Shown one piece after another: positions 26,265-35,167 of a stretch of 64,000 nt of DNA. The translations under genes were made by a program, and so were the position numbers. The stretch lies in NCBI GenBank assembly GCA_964458575.1, contig CAYWMD010000017.1, positions 1 to 64,000 of the forward strand. Direction: 5' to 3'. The notes under the pieces were generated by a model. The model did not search any database and was not told the DNA's origin. It saw only the letters and a list, made by a program, of their open reading frames with translations. The number at the start of each line of letters is the position of its first letter. The first letter of the stretch is position 1. This stretch comes from CAYWMD01 sp964458575. GTDB taxonomy: Bacteria; Verrucomicrobiota; Verrucomicrobiia; Limisphaerales; JADLHS01.

Positions 26265-26744
26265 TCAACTTTCCGCGCGATTGCCGCTGGAGTAAACCGT
26301 TTCCTGGACCTCCCGATAGCTGTGGAGGAACATGGTGTTGTCACCGACGGCTTTTTCGATGAGTTGCTTGACGAGGAACAACTCGGAGGAGTTGATGACC
26401 GCATGCACGCTCTGTTGGAAGGCCTGCATGGGCGTGAAGGTTTGGAAGGAATTGCCAAACAAGACCACCGTGGCGTGACGACGTTGATGCATCGGCATGT
26501 TTTGCAGGCTTTTCAGCGTCATGTTCTCCTCGATGGTGTTGGCCGCGAAACATTCCTCGAGAATGACAACCTGATACCGGACCTGGGTGAAACGGATGAG
26601 AAAGTCGCTGTGCGTCGCCGCGGTGTGCACCTTGTAACCCAGTTCCTGAAGCGCCAGCCGCACGGCGTCGAGCCATTCGGGAGTGGAGAACGCCAGCAAG
26701 GCCGGCTTGTCCGTGGCGCTGATGAAATCAAATTTGTCGCTCAT
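26265..26744 (-). CDS. Degenerate receiver-like protein in the PilT operon
   Basis: A 159-residue protein with an alternating beta/alpha pattern like a response-regulator receiver: 'PALLAFSTPEWLDAVRLALQELGYKVHTA', 'YQVVILEECFAAN', 'HATVVLFGNSFQTF' and 'VHAVINSSELFLVKQLIEKAV'. The usual acidic pair after strand 1 is missing, the phospho-acceptor Asp is replaced by Glu (ILEE), and the conserved Lys near strand 5 is replaced by Ser. It is thus probably a non-phosphorylated receiver. It lies 3 bases downstream of the second PilT-like gene, so it may regulate the motor. Fold assignment by eye only. Confidence 0.62.
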   Translation of the reverse strand: MSDKFDFISATDKPALLAFSTPEWLDAVRLALQELGYKVHTAATHSDFLIRFTQVRYQVVILEECFAANTIEENMTLKSLQNMPMHQRRHATVVLFGNSFQTFTPMQAFQQSVHAVINSSELFLVKQLIEKAVGDNTMFLHSYREVQETVYSSGNRAES

Positions 26745-26747
26745 AGG

Positions 26748-27950
26748 TTACTTGAGGGTAAGCGCCAGTTTGGGGGCCGCTTCCGCGGCTTTGGGGTTCA
26801 TCCCGGCGCGCATGCGCAGGTTGCCGACCGAGGTCGTGGTTTCGCCGCGGGATTTCTTGATGTTGTCAATGCCGCGGGTGACCGGGCCGCGTTTGGTGCA
26901 ATAGAGCAGCGCGGTTTCCTCGGTGATTTTGCCCTCTTCAAAGGCCTCCAAACACGAGTGATCAAACGTGCGCCAGCCGAACGTATGGCTGGCCTCGATG
27001 ATTTCGTAAAAGCTTTTGCCTTCGCTCTCGCCGAGCCGGATGGACTCCTGTGTGCGCAGGTTTGAGCCCATGATTTCCAGCATCGCGTAACGTCCACCGC
27101 CCACCTTCGGCACCAACCGCTGGCTGACGATCCAGCGCAAGGTGTCCGCCAGGCGCACGCGCACCTGTTCCTGTTCCTCGGGTTCAAACATGCCGAGGAT
27201 GCGGTTGATGGTCTGGCCGGCATCAATCGTGTGCAGCGTGCTCAACACGAGGTGGCCGGTTTCCGCCGCGCTGAGGGCGATGCTGACCGTTTCGCGATCG
27301 CGCATTTCACCCACCAGAATGACCTTCGGCGCCTGGCGCAGGGCAGCCCGCAGACCGCTGGCGAAGGAGTCAAAATCCTGTCCGAGTTCGCGCTGGTTGA
27401 AAGTGGCCCGCTGCTGGGGATGAACGTATTCGACCGGGTCCTCCAACGTGACGATGTGCACGGGTTTCGACTGGTTGATTTCGTTCAGGACCGCGGCCAG
27501 CGTGGTGGATTTGCCGGAGCCGGTGGCCCCGGTCACCAGCACGAGCCCGGTCTTTTCGCGGGGAATCTTCGTGAAAATCTCGGGGAATTGCAGCCAGTCC
27601 AGCGTGGGCACGGCCGTGTTCAACTTGCGGCAAACGATGGAATAGTTGCCGCGTTGGGAAAAGATGTTCACCCGGAAGCGTGCCTTGTCCGATAGCGAAT
27701 ACGACGCATCGCACGAGCCCCGCCGCAAGAGATCGCCGATGAGCCAGTGGTTCTCGCCGATGATGTTCAGCGCGACCATCTCCGTTTGAAAGGGCGTCAG
27801 GGCCGTGATGGCCGGATCGAGCGTGACGGGTTTGAGTTCGCCGAAGGATTCGACCTGCGGCGGTTTATCCACCGTGAACAGCAGGTCGGAAACTTCCGGC
27901 TGCGAGTCCAGCATGGTGGTTAGAATGTTGTCCAGTTCGGGGCGGCGCAT
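26748..27950 (-). CDS. PilT/PilU-family twitching motility ATPase (second copy)
   Basis: A 400-residue secretion/retraction hexameric ATPase. Walker A is 'LVTGATGSGKSTTLAAVL'; the Asp box is 'HIVTLEDPVEYVHPQQ'; Walker B is 'PKVILVGEMRDRET'; the His box is 'AAETGHLVLSTLHTIDA'. The C-terminal part is longer than PilT and Pro/Ala-rich, as in PilU-like paralogues. The start (MRRPELDNILTTML) lies 2 bases after the stop of the pilT gene. Depolymerisation of type IV pili is the inferred role; a PilB extension ATPase is not in this window. The PilU label versus a second PilT cannot be settled from the sequence. Confidence 0.93.
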   Translation of the reverse strand: MRRPELDNILTTMLDSQPEVSDLLFTVDKPPQVESFGELKPVTLDPAITALTPFQTEMVALNIIGENHWLIGDLLRRGSCDASYSLSDKARFRVNIFSQRGNYSIVCRKLNTAVPTLDWLQFPEIFTKIPREKTGLVLVTGATGSGKSTTLAAVLNEINQSKPVHIVTLEDPVEYVHPQQRATFNQRELGQDFDSFASGLRAALRQAPKVILVGEMRDRETVSIALSAAETGHLVLSTLHTIDAGQTINRILGMFEPEEQEQVRVRLADTLRWIVSQRLVPKVGGGRYAMLEIMGSNLRTQESIRLGESEGKSFYEIIEASHTFGWRTFDHSCLEAFEEGKITEETALLYCTKRGPVTRGIDNIKKSRGETTTSVGNLRMRAGMNPKAAEAAPKLALTLK

Positions 27951-27952
27951 GG

Positions 27953-29047
27953 TCAGGCTTCGTCGTCATCCGGCGGGTGGGGCAGGAATTGACGGAATTT
28001 TTTCTTGTCGAGGCATTTTTCGTAGGCTTCGTCCGGCGAAATCCGTTTCATGCGCAGGTGTTCCATGATGGCGTCGTCGAGCGGCTGATTGCCGAGCCGC
28101 TTGCCGACCTGAATCATGCCCGGAATCTGGTGCGTCTTGCCTTCGCGCACGAGGTTGGCGATGGCGGTGGTGAACACCAGGATTTCCAGGGAGGCCACGC
28201 GGCCCTTCTTGTCAATGCGCTTGAACAGGTTTTGCGCCACGACGCCCTTGAGCGCCTCGGAAAGCGTCGCGCGAATCTTGTTCTGCTGCTCGGCCGGGAA
28301 CACGTCGATGATACGATCCACCGTCTTCGCCGCGCTGGGTGTGTGCAATGTGCCGAACACCAGGTGGCCGGTCGCCGCGGCGGTGATGGCCAGTTCGATG
28401 GTTTCCAGGTCGCGCATTTCACCGATCAGAATGATGTCGGGATCTTCGCGCAACGCGCCCCGCAAGCCGGTGGCGAACGACTTGGTATGCACCCCCACCT
28501 CCCGGTGGTTCACGAGGCAGTTCTTGCTCTCGTGCACAAATTCAATCGGATCCTCCATCGTGATGATGTGGTCCTTGCGGTTCTTGTTGCAGTAATCGAG
28601 CATCGCCGCCAGCGTCGTGGATTTGCCGGAGCCGGTGGGTCCCGTGACGACGATCAAGCCCTTGTGCAGCATGCAGAACTTTTTCAGAACGGCGGGCAGG
28701 GGCGCGTCGAACTTTTCAAAGTCCTCGAACGAGAGGACTTTGCTGGGAATCTGGCGGAACACGGCGGAGATGCCGTTCTTTTGCTGGAAAAAGTTTGCGC
28801 GAAAGCGGGAGATGTTGGGAATCTCGTAACCAAAGTCAACGTCGCCCGTTTCCTCGAACACCTTGATCTTGTACTCGGGCGCGATTTCGTAGAGCATCGC
28901 TTTGAGATTGTCGTTTTCGAGCGGCGGAAAGTCCACGCGCTGGAGTTCGCCGTTGATGCGCAGCATGGGTTGGTTGCCCGAGGCCACGTGAAGGTCGGAA
29001 GCCTTCTGCTCGAACATCAGGTTGAAGAATGCGTCAATTTTGGCCAT
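27953..29047 (-). CDS. pilT: Twitching motility retraction ATPase
   Basis: A 364-residue PilT-type motor that drives type IV pilus retraction at the inner membrane base. It has the N-terminal 'KASDLHVASGNQPMLRINGEL' motif typical of PilT, Walker A 'VVTGPTGSGKSTTLAAML', Asp box 'IITMEDPIEFVHE', Walker B 'PDIILIGEMRDLET' and His box 'AAATGHLVFGTLHTPSA'. The retraction-associated A-I-x-N-L-V/I-R-E motif is present as 'TTAIANLVREGKTHQIPGMIQ'. It heads an operon with a second PilT-like gene and a degenerate receiver, and is divergent from the MidA-type gene with 53 bases between them. Confidence 0.96.
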   Translation of the reverse strand: MAKIDAFFNLMFEQKASDLHVASGNQPMLRINGELQRVDFPPLENDNLKAMLYEIAPEYKIKVFEETGDVDFGYEIPNISRFRANFFQQKNGISAVFRQIPSKVLSFEDFEKFDAPLPAVLKKFCMLHKGLIVVTGPTGSGKSTTLAAMLDYCNKNRKDHIITMEDPIEFVHESKNCLVNHREVGVHTKSFATGLRGALREDPDIILIGEMRDLETIELAITAAATGHLVFGTLHTPSAAKTVDRIIDVFPAEQQNKIRATLSEALKGVVAQNLFKRIDKKGRVASLEILVFTTAIANLVREGKTHQIPGMIQVGKRLGNQPLDDAIMEHLRMKRISPDEAYEKCLDKKKFRQFLPHPPDDDEA

Positions 29048-29100
29048 AACTGGTTCGCGATACGCGCCACTATTAGCTAAATCCGCACCACACCCGAAAC

Positions 29101-30231
29101 GTGAGTCCCGTCACCGAGAAAATCCGAACTGAAATCGCCGAACGCGGCGCGATTCCTTTCGCGCGGTTCATGGAGCTGGCGCTCTACTGTCCGCTTTATG
29201 GATTTTACGAAAAGAAAGGGGACACCCCGGGCCGGCGCGGGGATTTTTATACCAGTGTCAGCGTGGGACCGCTGTTCGGAGAACTGCTCGCCTTTCAATT
29301 CGCCGCGTGGTTCAAACACCAGCCGGTCGCCGATGGCCGCTGCCATCAGATTGTTGAAGCCGGCTCGCACGACGGACGGCTGGCGCACGATATTCTTACC
29401 TGGCTGCGGTTGCAGCGACCACGTCTGTTTGAAAGAATTGAGTACTGGATTATCGAGCCTTCGGTCGCGCGGCAGGCGTGGCAACAAGCAACCCTAAAAG
29501 CATTTGCGCCGCGGGTTCGCTGGTTTGCCGACTTCACTTCCCTCGCCACCAGTTCCGGCGTTCCGGGTGAAACAGCACCGGTCCACGGCGTCATTCTCAG
29601 CAACGAACTGCTCGATGCCATGCCGGTTCATCGGTTCGGCTGGGACGCGCAACGCCGGGAATGGTTTGAATGGGGCGTGCGCTGGGAGCAGGAACGTTTC
29701 GTCTGGGCTCGACTCGCCAACCAATCGGCGACCGGCCATCCGCCAACGGCCCTGTCTGATCTGCCGTGTGAGTTGCTCGCAGTGTTGCCCGATGGTTTCA
29801 CAACCGAGATTTGTCCGGAAGCCGAGCGGTGGTGGCGCGCGGCCGCGGGGGTTTTGCAGCGCGGCAAGCTTCTGACCTTCGACTATGGTCTGGCCACCGA
29901 GGAATTCCTGCTCCCCCAGCGAGCCGGCGGGACGTTGCGCGCCTACCATCGCCACCGTTTGGTGGACGACGTTCTCGCCGATCCCGGCGACCAGGACCTC
30001 ACGGCCCATGTCAATTTCACCACCATTCGAAAGGTCGGCGAGGCGTCGGGCCTGCGAACCGATTTGATTGCGCCACAGGGGCAGTTTTTGACCGGCATCG
30101 TGCGAAGGGCCTGGCAGGAGCCCAGCGGGTTTGGGCCATGGTCCAGCGAACACACGCGTCAGTTTCAGACGCTGACGCATCCCGACCACTTGGGCCGCTC
30201 GTTCCGGGCCCTGGTTCAATCCACCGATTGA
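29101..30231 (+). CDS. SAM-dependent methyltransferase, MidA/NDUFAF7 family
   Basis: A 376-residue protein starting at GTG. Family features are 'GAIPFARFMELALYCPLYGFY', 'GRRGDFYTSVSVGPLFGELLA', the SAM-binding 'IVEAGSHDGRLAHDIL' and 'ILSNELLDAMPVHRF', and near the C-terminus 'TAHVNFTTI'. In the mitochondrial relative this enzyme methylates an arginine of complex I; the bacterial function is not settled. The third Gly of the SAM loop is preserved. It is divergent from the pilT operon, with a shared 53-base intergenic region that probably holds both promoters. Confidence 0.92.
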   Translation: MSPVTEKIRTEIAERGAIPFARFMELALYCPLYGFYEKKGDTPGRRGDFYTSVSVGPLFGELLAFQFAAWFKHQPVADGRCHQIVEAGSHDGRLAHDILTWLRLQRPRLFERIEYWIIEPSVARQAWQQATLKAFAPRVRWFADFTSLATSSGVPGETAPVHGVILSNELLDAMPVHRFGWDAQRREWFEWGVRWEQERFVWARLANQSATGHPPTALSDLPCELLAVLPDGFTTEICPEAERWWRAAAGVLQRGKLLTFDYGLATEEFLLPQRAGGTLRAYHRHRLVDDVLADPGDQDLTAHVNFTTIRKVGEASGLRTDLIAPQGQFLTGIVRRAWQEPSGFGPWSSEHTRQFQTLTHPDHLGRSFRALVQSTD

Positions 30232-30335
30232 TCGGAAGGGGAACGCCCGTCAGCACGGCAAGCCAGCGGCTGCGGTCTGGCGTTTTTCTGCTTGCGAAGA
30301 CTGGGACGTGCGCGTAATTGCAGCGCGATCAATGC

Positions 30336-31607
30336 ATGAACCCTACCGCCATTGAAGCCCATCTCAAACTGGTTTTGCTCCAGTGGCTGGTGATCATCGT
30401 TGTGGCCTGGGCGTTTGGCAGACTGGGCAAAAGACTGGGACAACCGCTGGCGGTGGGCGAAATCCTCGCGGGTATTGTGCTCGGACCTTCGGCGCTCGGC
30501 CTGGTGTGGCCCGCGGACTGGCCACTGTTGTTTCCGAAGGAATCACAGCAGTCATTGCAACTCCTGGGCAAGCTTGGGCTCATCCTGCTGTTGTTCCAGG
30601 TCGGAATGGAATTCGACTACGGCCATTTGCGGTCGCGGTCGCGCACCATCACCGCCGTGTCCATTTGCGGCATCGCCGTGCCGTTTGTCTGTGGCCTTTT
30701 GATCGGTCCGTGGCTGCACCGGGAATTTGCCCCCGCGCTGCCGTCGTTGGGCTTCCAGCTTTTTCTTTGCATCGCGCTCTCCATCTCGGCGCTGCCCATC
30801 ATGGGACGCATCCTTCTGGAAATGAAATTGGAGCGGACGGCCATTGGCGCCATGGGCATCAGCGCCGCGGCCATTGACGACGTGGTGGGGTGGATTCTGC
30901 TGGCCGTCGCCACGGCCATTGTCACGTCGGGCTTCGATGCCTGGGCGTTGACAAAGCAAGTGGCAGGAATTCTGTTGTTCTTCCTCGTGCTGCAAAAGCT
31001 GGTGGGGCCGGCGTTGTGCCAACTTTGGCGGCGGGTCGCCGACCGGAATGGCGGGCAGGGGCTCACGGCGTCCTTTCTCACGCTGCTGCTGATCCTGCTG
31101 TTCGGGTCCGCGCTGATCAGCAATCGCCTGGGCATTTTTGCGATCTTCGGTGCGTTCCTGTTTGGCGTCTCGTTGCACCAGGAGGTGGCGCTGGTCAAGG
31201 CCTGGCGCGAGAAGTTCTCGGACTTCGTGATTGTGGCCATGGTGCCGATTTTTTTCACCAACACGGGCCTGAACACGGAAATCGGCGCGCTGAAGACGCC
31301 GCTCGCGTGGCTGGGCTGTGGCGTCGTGCTGCTCGCGGCCGTGTTCGGGAAACTGGGCGGCTGTTTTGTCGCGGCGCGAATGACCGGTCAGCCGACCCGT
31401 GATGCGGCGTGCATCGCGGCGCTCATGAACACCCGGGCGCTGATGGCTCTGGTGGCGATCAATGTCGGCCTCGACCTCAAACTGCTCAACCGGGAATTGT
31501 TCACCATGCTGGTCATCATGGCGCTGTTGACCACGGCGATGACCGGCCCGCTGCTGCGCTGGTGGTTGCCGGCGAATCTCCGCAAAGAGGACGTGACCGG
31601 CGCATGA
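30336..31607 (+). CDS. CPA2-family cation:proton antiporter
   Basis: A 423-residue membrane protein with 12 or so transmembrane segments and the Na/H exchanger fold. Seen: 'QPLAVGEILAGIVLGPSALGLVWP', 'LLGKLGLILLLFQVGMEFDYG', 'FLCIALSISALPIMGRIL', and 'AAAIDDVVGWILLAVATAI', whose D-D pair is the likely ion-binding site in CPA2 antiporters. 'ACIAALMNTRALMALVAINVGLD' is the conserved late segment. The ATG at 30336 is chosen; an in-frame TTG at 30318 adds six residues. It probably exchanges Na+ or K+ for H+ in pH or osmotic control. It lies alone and ends 27 bases from the convergent helicase gene. Confidence 0.93.
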   Translation: MNPTAIEAHLKLVLLQWLVIIVVAWAFGRLGKRLGQPLAVGEILAGIVLGPSALGLVWPADWPLLFPKESQQSLQLLGKLGLILLLFQVGMEFDYGHLRSRSRTITAVSICGIAVPFVCGLLIGPWLHREFAPALPSLGFQLFLCIALSISALPIMGRILLEMKLERTAIGAMGISAAAIDDVVGWILLAVATAIVTSGFDAWALTKQVAGILLFFLVLQKLVGPALCQLWRRVADRNGGQGLTASFLTLLLILLFGSALISNRLGIFAIFGAFLFGVSLHQEVALVKAWREKFSDFVIVAMVPIFFTNTGLNTEIGALKTPLAWLGCGVVLLAAVFGKLGGCFVAARMTGQPTRDAACIAALMNTRALMALVAINVGLDLKLLNRELFTMLVIMALLTTAMTGPLLRWWLPANLRKEDVTGA

Positions 31608-31634
31608 CGCGGCGGGCCAACGCGAACGTCGCGA

Positions 31635-34172
31635 TCAATGCCGTCGCAGTATCAGGCGATGCTCCACGCGGCGCGTCTGGTGAAATTCCAACGGAGGCAG
31701 GGTGGTGAGCGTCGGCGATTCGGTTTCATTGAGGATGGTCTTGGCCATGGCTTGAAACGCGCGCCAACGCGGCCAGTCCAGTTCGGGCGCATGACTGATT
31801 TGCCGCAACAGACTTCGCCATTCGATGATGACCCGATCAATGTCCCCGGCGCCGACGAGGTCCGTGATCCAACTGTGCTTGGTCAGCGGGTTTTTGTGAA
31901 CCGACGCCACCACGGCTTCCGCTCCGGATCCGTATTTCGGCGGGAGGCCGTTTTCAAGATAGCCCGTGACGGTTTGCAGACCGAACTTCTCGTGACAAAC
32001 GATTGCCAGCCGGCCCGCCCAGCGATTGTCGTCACCGCAAAATCGGAAACCGGCGTCGAGATTGGCCAGGTCGTAGATCAATTCATCGAGCGGATAGCGC
32101 TCATCCTCCAGGGCCGCGGCGATGGCGAGACCATCGCCCTGGGAAAAGAAACTCACCACGCGACCACGCAACGTCGGCACGCCCTGGGCGTCCACCAGGT
32201 TTAGCCGTCGCCAGAGCAACGCGGTGCCGGTTGCCGTCGGCAGTTTCTTGCACGTTTCCACGAGCGAACACCGCGCGCAGTCGTAAGGCAACACCTCGCG
32301 CTCGACCGGTCGCCACAGCGCCACGCCGTGCCGGTCCACCGGCACGCGCATCGTGAGCTCGGCCAGACTAACGTGGGCGACGATGCGATGAGCTTGCGGC
32401 ACGAAACACACGACGGGTGTCTTCTGGCCGGCCAGCCGTTGTTCGACGAGGGGGACGATTTTATCCCGCCAAAGAGGCATCGGTGCCTGGCGGCCATTCC
32501 AGTTGGTCAGTCGACGTATCCATTTGGCGATGATGACACGGTCGTCGCTGAGCCGCTCGGCAACCGTGATGGCGCGACCGTAAGTTTTTTGGCCGTTCGT
32601 TTCATCGAGGACGACCAGCGTGCCGGAGCCGATTTTTTCCAAAGCGGCGGGTTCGGACAAGACGGGTCGTAGGACAGGCGTCGCGCCTGTCTCCAATTTG
32701 TCGGGCCCGTCTGTCAGGACCGATTTGTGAGACAGGTGCGACGCCTGTCCTACCTTGGTTTCTGCCAGCGGCTTTTCAACCGGCGTGGGATACATTTCCC
32801 ACTCTCCCCGACTGTTGAGCATTTCCCGCTGGCGCTTGCGGACGTGGCGGGCGCGCTCCGCGTCGGTGTGCAAACCACACGGAACGTCAGGATGTTTCAA
32901 GGATTCTTCGACCCCCAGGAAGATGGGTTTGGTGGTGAACAGGCGTTCCTGCGCGCGCACGGCTTCACCGAATGGATCACGACCGTCCTCGGCGGCGGCC
33001 GACATCAAACCCAGCAACGCGCTCCAGTCCACGGCGCCACTCCTGGCCAGGTGGCCGGGCCGCGCATCGAGCAGGCGCAACTGATTCGCGGTGATCAGAA
33101 CGAAGCCCGTTTCGTCAAGGCCACGACGACCAGCCCGGCCGAACATTTGCAGGATTTCATCGGGGCGCAACGGCTGCTCAACCGCGTCGCGCCGGTACGA
33201 GTCGCCGGCCAGCGCCACACTGCGCAACGAAAAGTTGATGCCCGCCGCCAGACCCATCGTGGCCACCACGACGCGCAACTGCCCGGCTTTGGCCAGCGGT
33301 TCGATCACGCCGGCGCGCGCCGCGTAGCTCAAGCCGCTGTGATGATACGCAATCCGGCTCTTGAGCAGTCGGGCGAGATGTTCACCGACCACCTGCTTCT
33401 GGTCGGTGCTGAGGGCGAGCGGGTTCGGTGTCGGCAGTTGGCGAACCAGTTCGGCGGCCATGCTTTCCGCGGCCTGACGGCGGGGGGCGAAGATCAAAAC
33501 CGGGCCGAGGTCTTCGGCGAGCACCTTGGCGACGAGCCGCGGCCAGTAACCGCGGATTTCCGACGGCACATGGTAATTGAGATTGTTCGCATGAACTTCC
33601 TCCAGCGGGACCGGCCGTTGCTCGTGACGGATCAAAACGGCTTTGCGGCCAAGGCGCGTCAGCCATTGGACGACATGATGAGGATTGGCCACGCTGCCAC
33701 TGAGCAGGAGCAATTGGGTTTGCGGCGGGGCAAGCGCGAGGGCCAGTTCGTAATTCAGCCCGCGGTCGGCGTCGCTCAACATCTGGTATTCGTCCACCAC
33801 CAACAGCGCGGGGCCATCCCCGTGAACGAGGCGGTTCTTCTGTGTTTCCAGCGTGGCTACGAGGACCGGCGCGCTCAGGTTTTCCGCGAGGTCACCCGTG
33901 GCAATGCCCACGTCCCACCCTCGCGCGCGCCACTCGGCAAGTTTGTCGTTGGCCAGCGCGCGGGTGGGGACGGTGTAAATGGCCTGGCCGCGCGGTTTGC
34001 CGGAGTTGGACCAGAGTTCAAAAATCAGTGTCTTGCCTGCGCCGGTCGGCGCTTGAACCACGACATCCTTCCCGTCGCGCAACGCGGCCACGGCCTGCTG
34101 TTGCCAGAGGTCAGGTACGGCGACCTGCACCAGCGCAGGAAGGTCGGCAAACTGGGAAGTGAGCGTTGGCAC
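31635..34172 (-). CDS. Ski2-like DEAD/DEAH helicase with in-frame repeat insertion
   Basis: About 845 residues from the GTG at 34172 (VPTLTSQFADLPALVQVAVP); the open frame to 34340 runs into IS debris. Motifs: Q-like 'LWQQQAVAALRDGKDVVVQ', Walker A 'APTGAGKT', DEYQ-type motif II 'LLVVDEYQML', motif III 'LLSGSVANP', motif V 'VVVATMGLAAGINFSLR' and VI 'QMFGRAGRRGLDETGF', which point to an SF2 Ski2-like helicase. Residues about 473-500 ('VGQASHLSHKSVLTDGPDKLETGATPV') are encoded by the palindromic repeat listed separately and look like foreign sequence in a linker. A cysteine cluster ('YDCARCSLVETCKKL') may bind zinc. RNA or DNA unwinding is the general role; the pathway is unknown. Confidence 0.87.
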   Translation of the reverse strand: MPTLTSQFADLPALVQVAVPDLWQQQAVAALRDGKDVVVQAPTGAGKTLIFELWSNSGKPRGQAIYTVPTRALANDKLAEWRARGWDVGIATGDLAENLSAPVLVATLETQKNRLVHGDGPALLVVDEYQMLSDADRGLNYELALALAPPQTQLLLLSGSVANPHHVVQWLTRLGRKAVLIRHEQRPVPLEEVHANNLNYHVPSEIRGYWPRLVAKVLAEDLGPVLIFAPRRQAAESMAAELVRQLPTPNPLALSTDQKQVVGEHLARLLKSRIAYHHSGLSYAARAGVIEPLAKAGQLRVVVATMGLAAGINFSLRSVALAGDSYRRDAVEQPLRPDEILQMFGRAGRRGLDETGFVLITANQLRLLDARPGHLARSGAVDWSALLGLMSAAAEDGRDPFGEAVRAQERLFTTKPIFLGVEESLKHPDVPCGLHTDAERARHVRKRQREMLNSRGEWEMYPTPVEKPLAETKVGQASHLSHKSVLTDGPDKLETGATPVLRPVLSEPAALEKIGSGTLVVLDETNGQKTYGRAITVAERLSDDRVIIAKWIRRLTNWNGRQAPMPLWRDKIVPLVEQRLAGQKTPVVCFVPQAHRIVAHVSLAELTMRVPVDRHGVALWRPVEREVLPYDCARCSLVETCKKLPTATGTALLWRRLNLVDAQGVPTLRGRVVSFFSQGDGLAIAAALEDERYPLDELIYDLANLDAGFRFCGDDNRWAGRLAIVCHEKFGLQTVTGYLENGLPPKYGSGAEAVVASVHKNPLTKHSWITDLVGAGDIDRVIIEWRSLLRQISHAPELDWPRWRAFQAMAKTILNETESPTLTTLPPLEFHQTRRVEHRLILRRH
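32669..32753. repeat. 85-bp palindromic repeat inserted in the helicase gene
   Basis: Two 25-base arms (32669-32693 and 32729-32753) are inverted repeats with a single mismatch, enclosing a 35-base centre. Each arm also contains its own hairpin (ACAGGCG...CGCCTGT). The whole lies within the helicase coding sequence and is read in frame without a stop. It resembles REP/RPE-type dispersed palindromic elements. Confidence 0.85.
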
Positions 34173-34340
34173 ACCAGCAAGATAACCGAAAGCGCGGTGG
34201 GAGAAATGCCAAATCTGAAAGCTCAGGCGCCAGTCCGCATCTAAAACAGGTCGCCCGCAGCGCGGTACGCGGAATTTCGGGACTGAAGAACCCCGGCGCG
34301 GACGCCAAATCTCGATTCCGCAGAGCGGAGGCATTACCAC

Positions 34341-34560
34341 GACCCGCAGCTACAACGGCGCAACTCCGTGGCCGAAAAACTCCGGGCCGTCCGCTTGCAC
34401 CTCGAGGAGGGCTTCACCTTGCCGCTCGTGGCCGACGAACTGGACGTCGGCAAGGGCAATGTCCACCGCTGGGTCCTGCAACACCGCCTGGCCGGTGAAG
34501 CCGGGTTGCAACCGATGGACCGAGTTCTATCCGCTCCTGCGCCAGTTGCACCGCGGCCGC
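34341..34560 (+). pseudogene. Truncated IS3-like transposase N-terminal fragment
   Basis: The plus-strand frame from about 34341 encodes 'QRRNSVAEKLRAVRLHLEEG' and 'ADELDVGKGNVHRWVLQHR', then 'GEAGLQP': a helix-turn-helix of the type found at the N-terminus of IS3/IS481-like transposase proteins (family recalled). It stops being transposase-like after about 70 residues, and the frame shifts near 34540. No terminal inverted repeats could be identified. It abuts the IS110 remnant on the opposite strand, so one element probably interrupted or replaced the other. Confidence 0.55.
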
Positions 34561-34589
34561 GTGCGCACCCAAGACACCGGGGAACTCTA

Positions 34590-35047
34590 CGCACAGGCGT
34601 GGGCACGCGCACCACGGCGAAGGCTTTGCGATTGCCGGCCAGAAAACGGTCCAGGCGGCTGACCAGTTCGGCGGCATCGGTCTTGTCGGTGTTCACGCGC
34701 TTGCCCAGCGGGTCGAGCTTCATCGGCCGGATGACGAAACACGTGACGCCCCAGGATTTGAGCTGGCGGGCCAGGACGAAGCCGCACGGCCCGGCTTCAT
34801 ACACGGCGAAGACGGCCTTGGCCTGGGCGAGTTGTTTCTGGATGAACCGTTCCAGATCGCCGCCCGGATACACGCGTTGGGGCGGTTGGGGCCCCGCGCC
34901 GTCGAGCTGGCGGACGATCCGCAGATGCTCGGCGTGCTGGTCCACGCCCAGGAGGATGCGGTCGTATTGGGGCTGGGCAGGATTTGTCGCTTGCGCGTTG
35001 GGTGGGGTTGTGGTGAGGTTGATTGCGGTATGAGTGTTGGTCTTCAT
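34590..35047 (-). pseudogene. IS110-family transposase, 3' part lost
   Basis: From the ATG at 35047 the frame encodes about 150 residues of an IS110-type (DEDD) transposase: 'DRILLGVDQHAEHLRIVRQL', 'AVFAVYEAGPCGFVLARQLK', 'SWGVTCFVIRPMKLDPLGKR' and 'VNTDKTDAAELVSRLDRFLA', matching the N-terminal DEDD nuclease domain, with D of LLGVDQH, E of YEAG and the D-x-x-D of TDKTDAAE. After 'FAVVRVPTP' the similarity ends and the C-terminal serine-containing transposase domain is missing. The remaining frame down to 34334 is unrelated debris. Its 5' side lies next to a GTTAGGC core, which is notable because some IS110/IS1111 elements target attC sites. Confidence 0.75.
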
Positions 35048-35138
35048 AATAGTCTTTCTATGGTTGAAGGTTTTGTTTACGGACAACTCAAGTTGCCGCC
35101 TGTCGCGGCGCTTGCCAACACTCATGCCATCTTGGGTC

Positions 35139-35145
35139 GTTAGGC
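35139..35145 (+). other. attC-like core half site GTTAGGC
   Basis: The 7-base R' core (GTTRRRY) of an integron attC site, 22 bases before the DUF4240 gene. The matching R'' half with a palindromic partner was not found upstream; the IS110 remnant occupies that position. Only the core is visible, so the evidence is weak alone but gains support from two complete sites further on. Confidence 0.4.
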
Positions 35146-35167
35146 CCAAACCGGCATTCGAGCAGAT

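Noticed and set aside
34334..34590. Extension of the IS110 frame to 271 codons
   Set aside because: After RVPTP the translation loses all transposase similarity and overlaps an opposite-strand transposase fragment, so it is debris.
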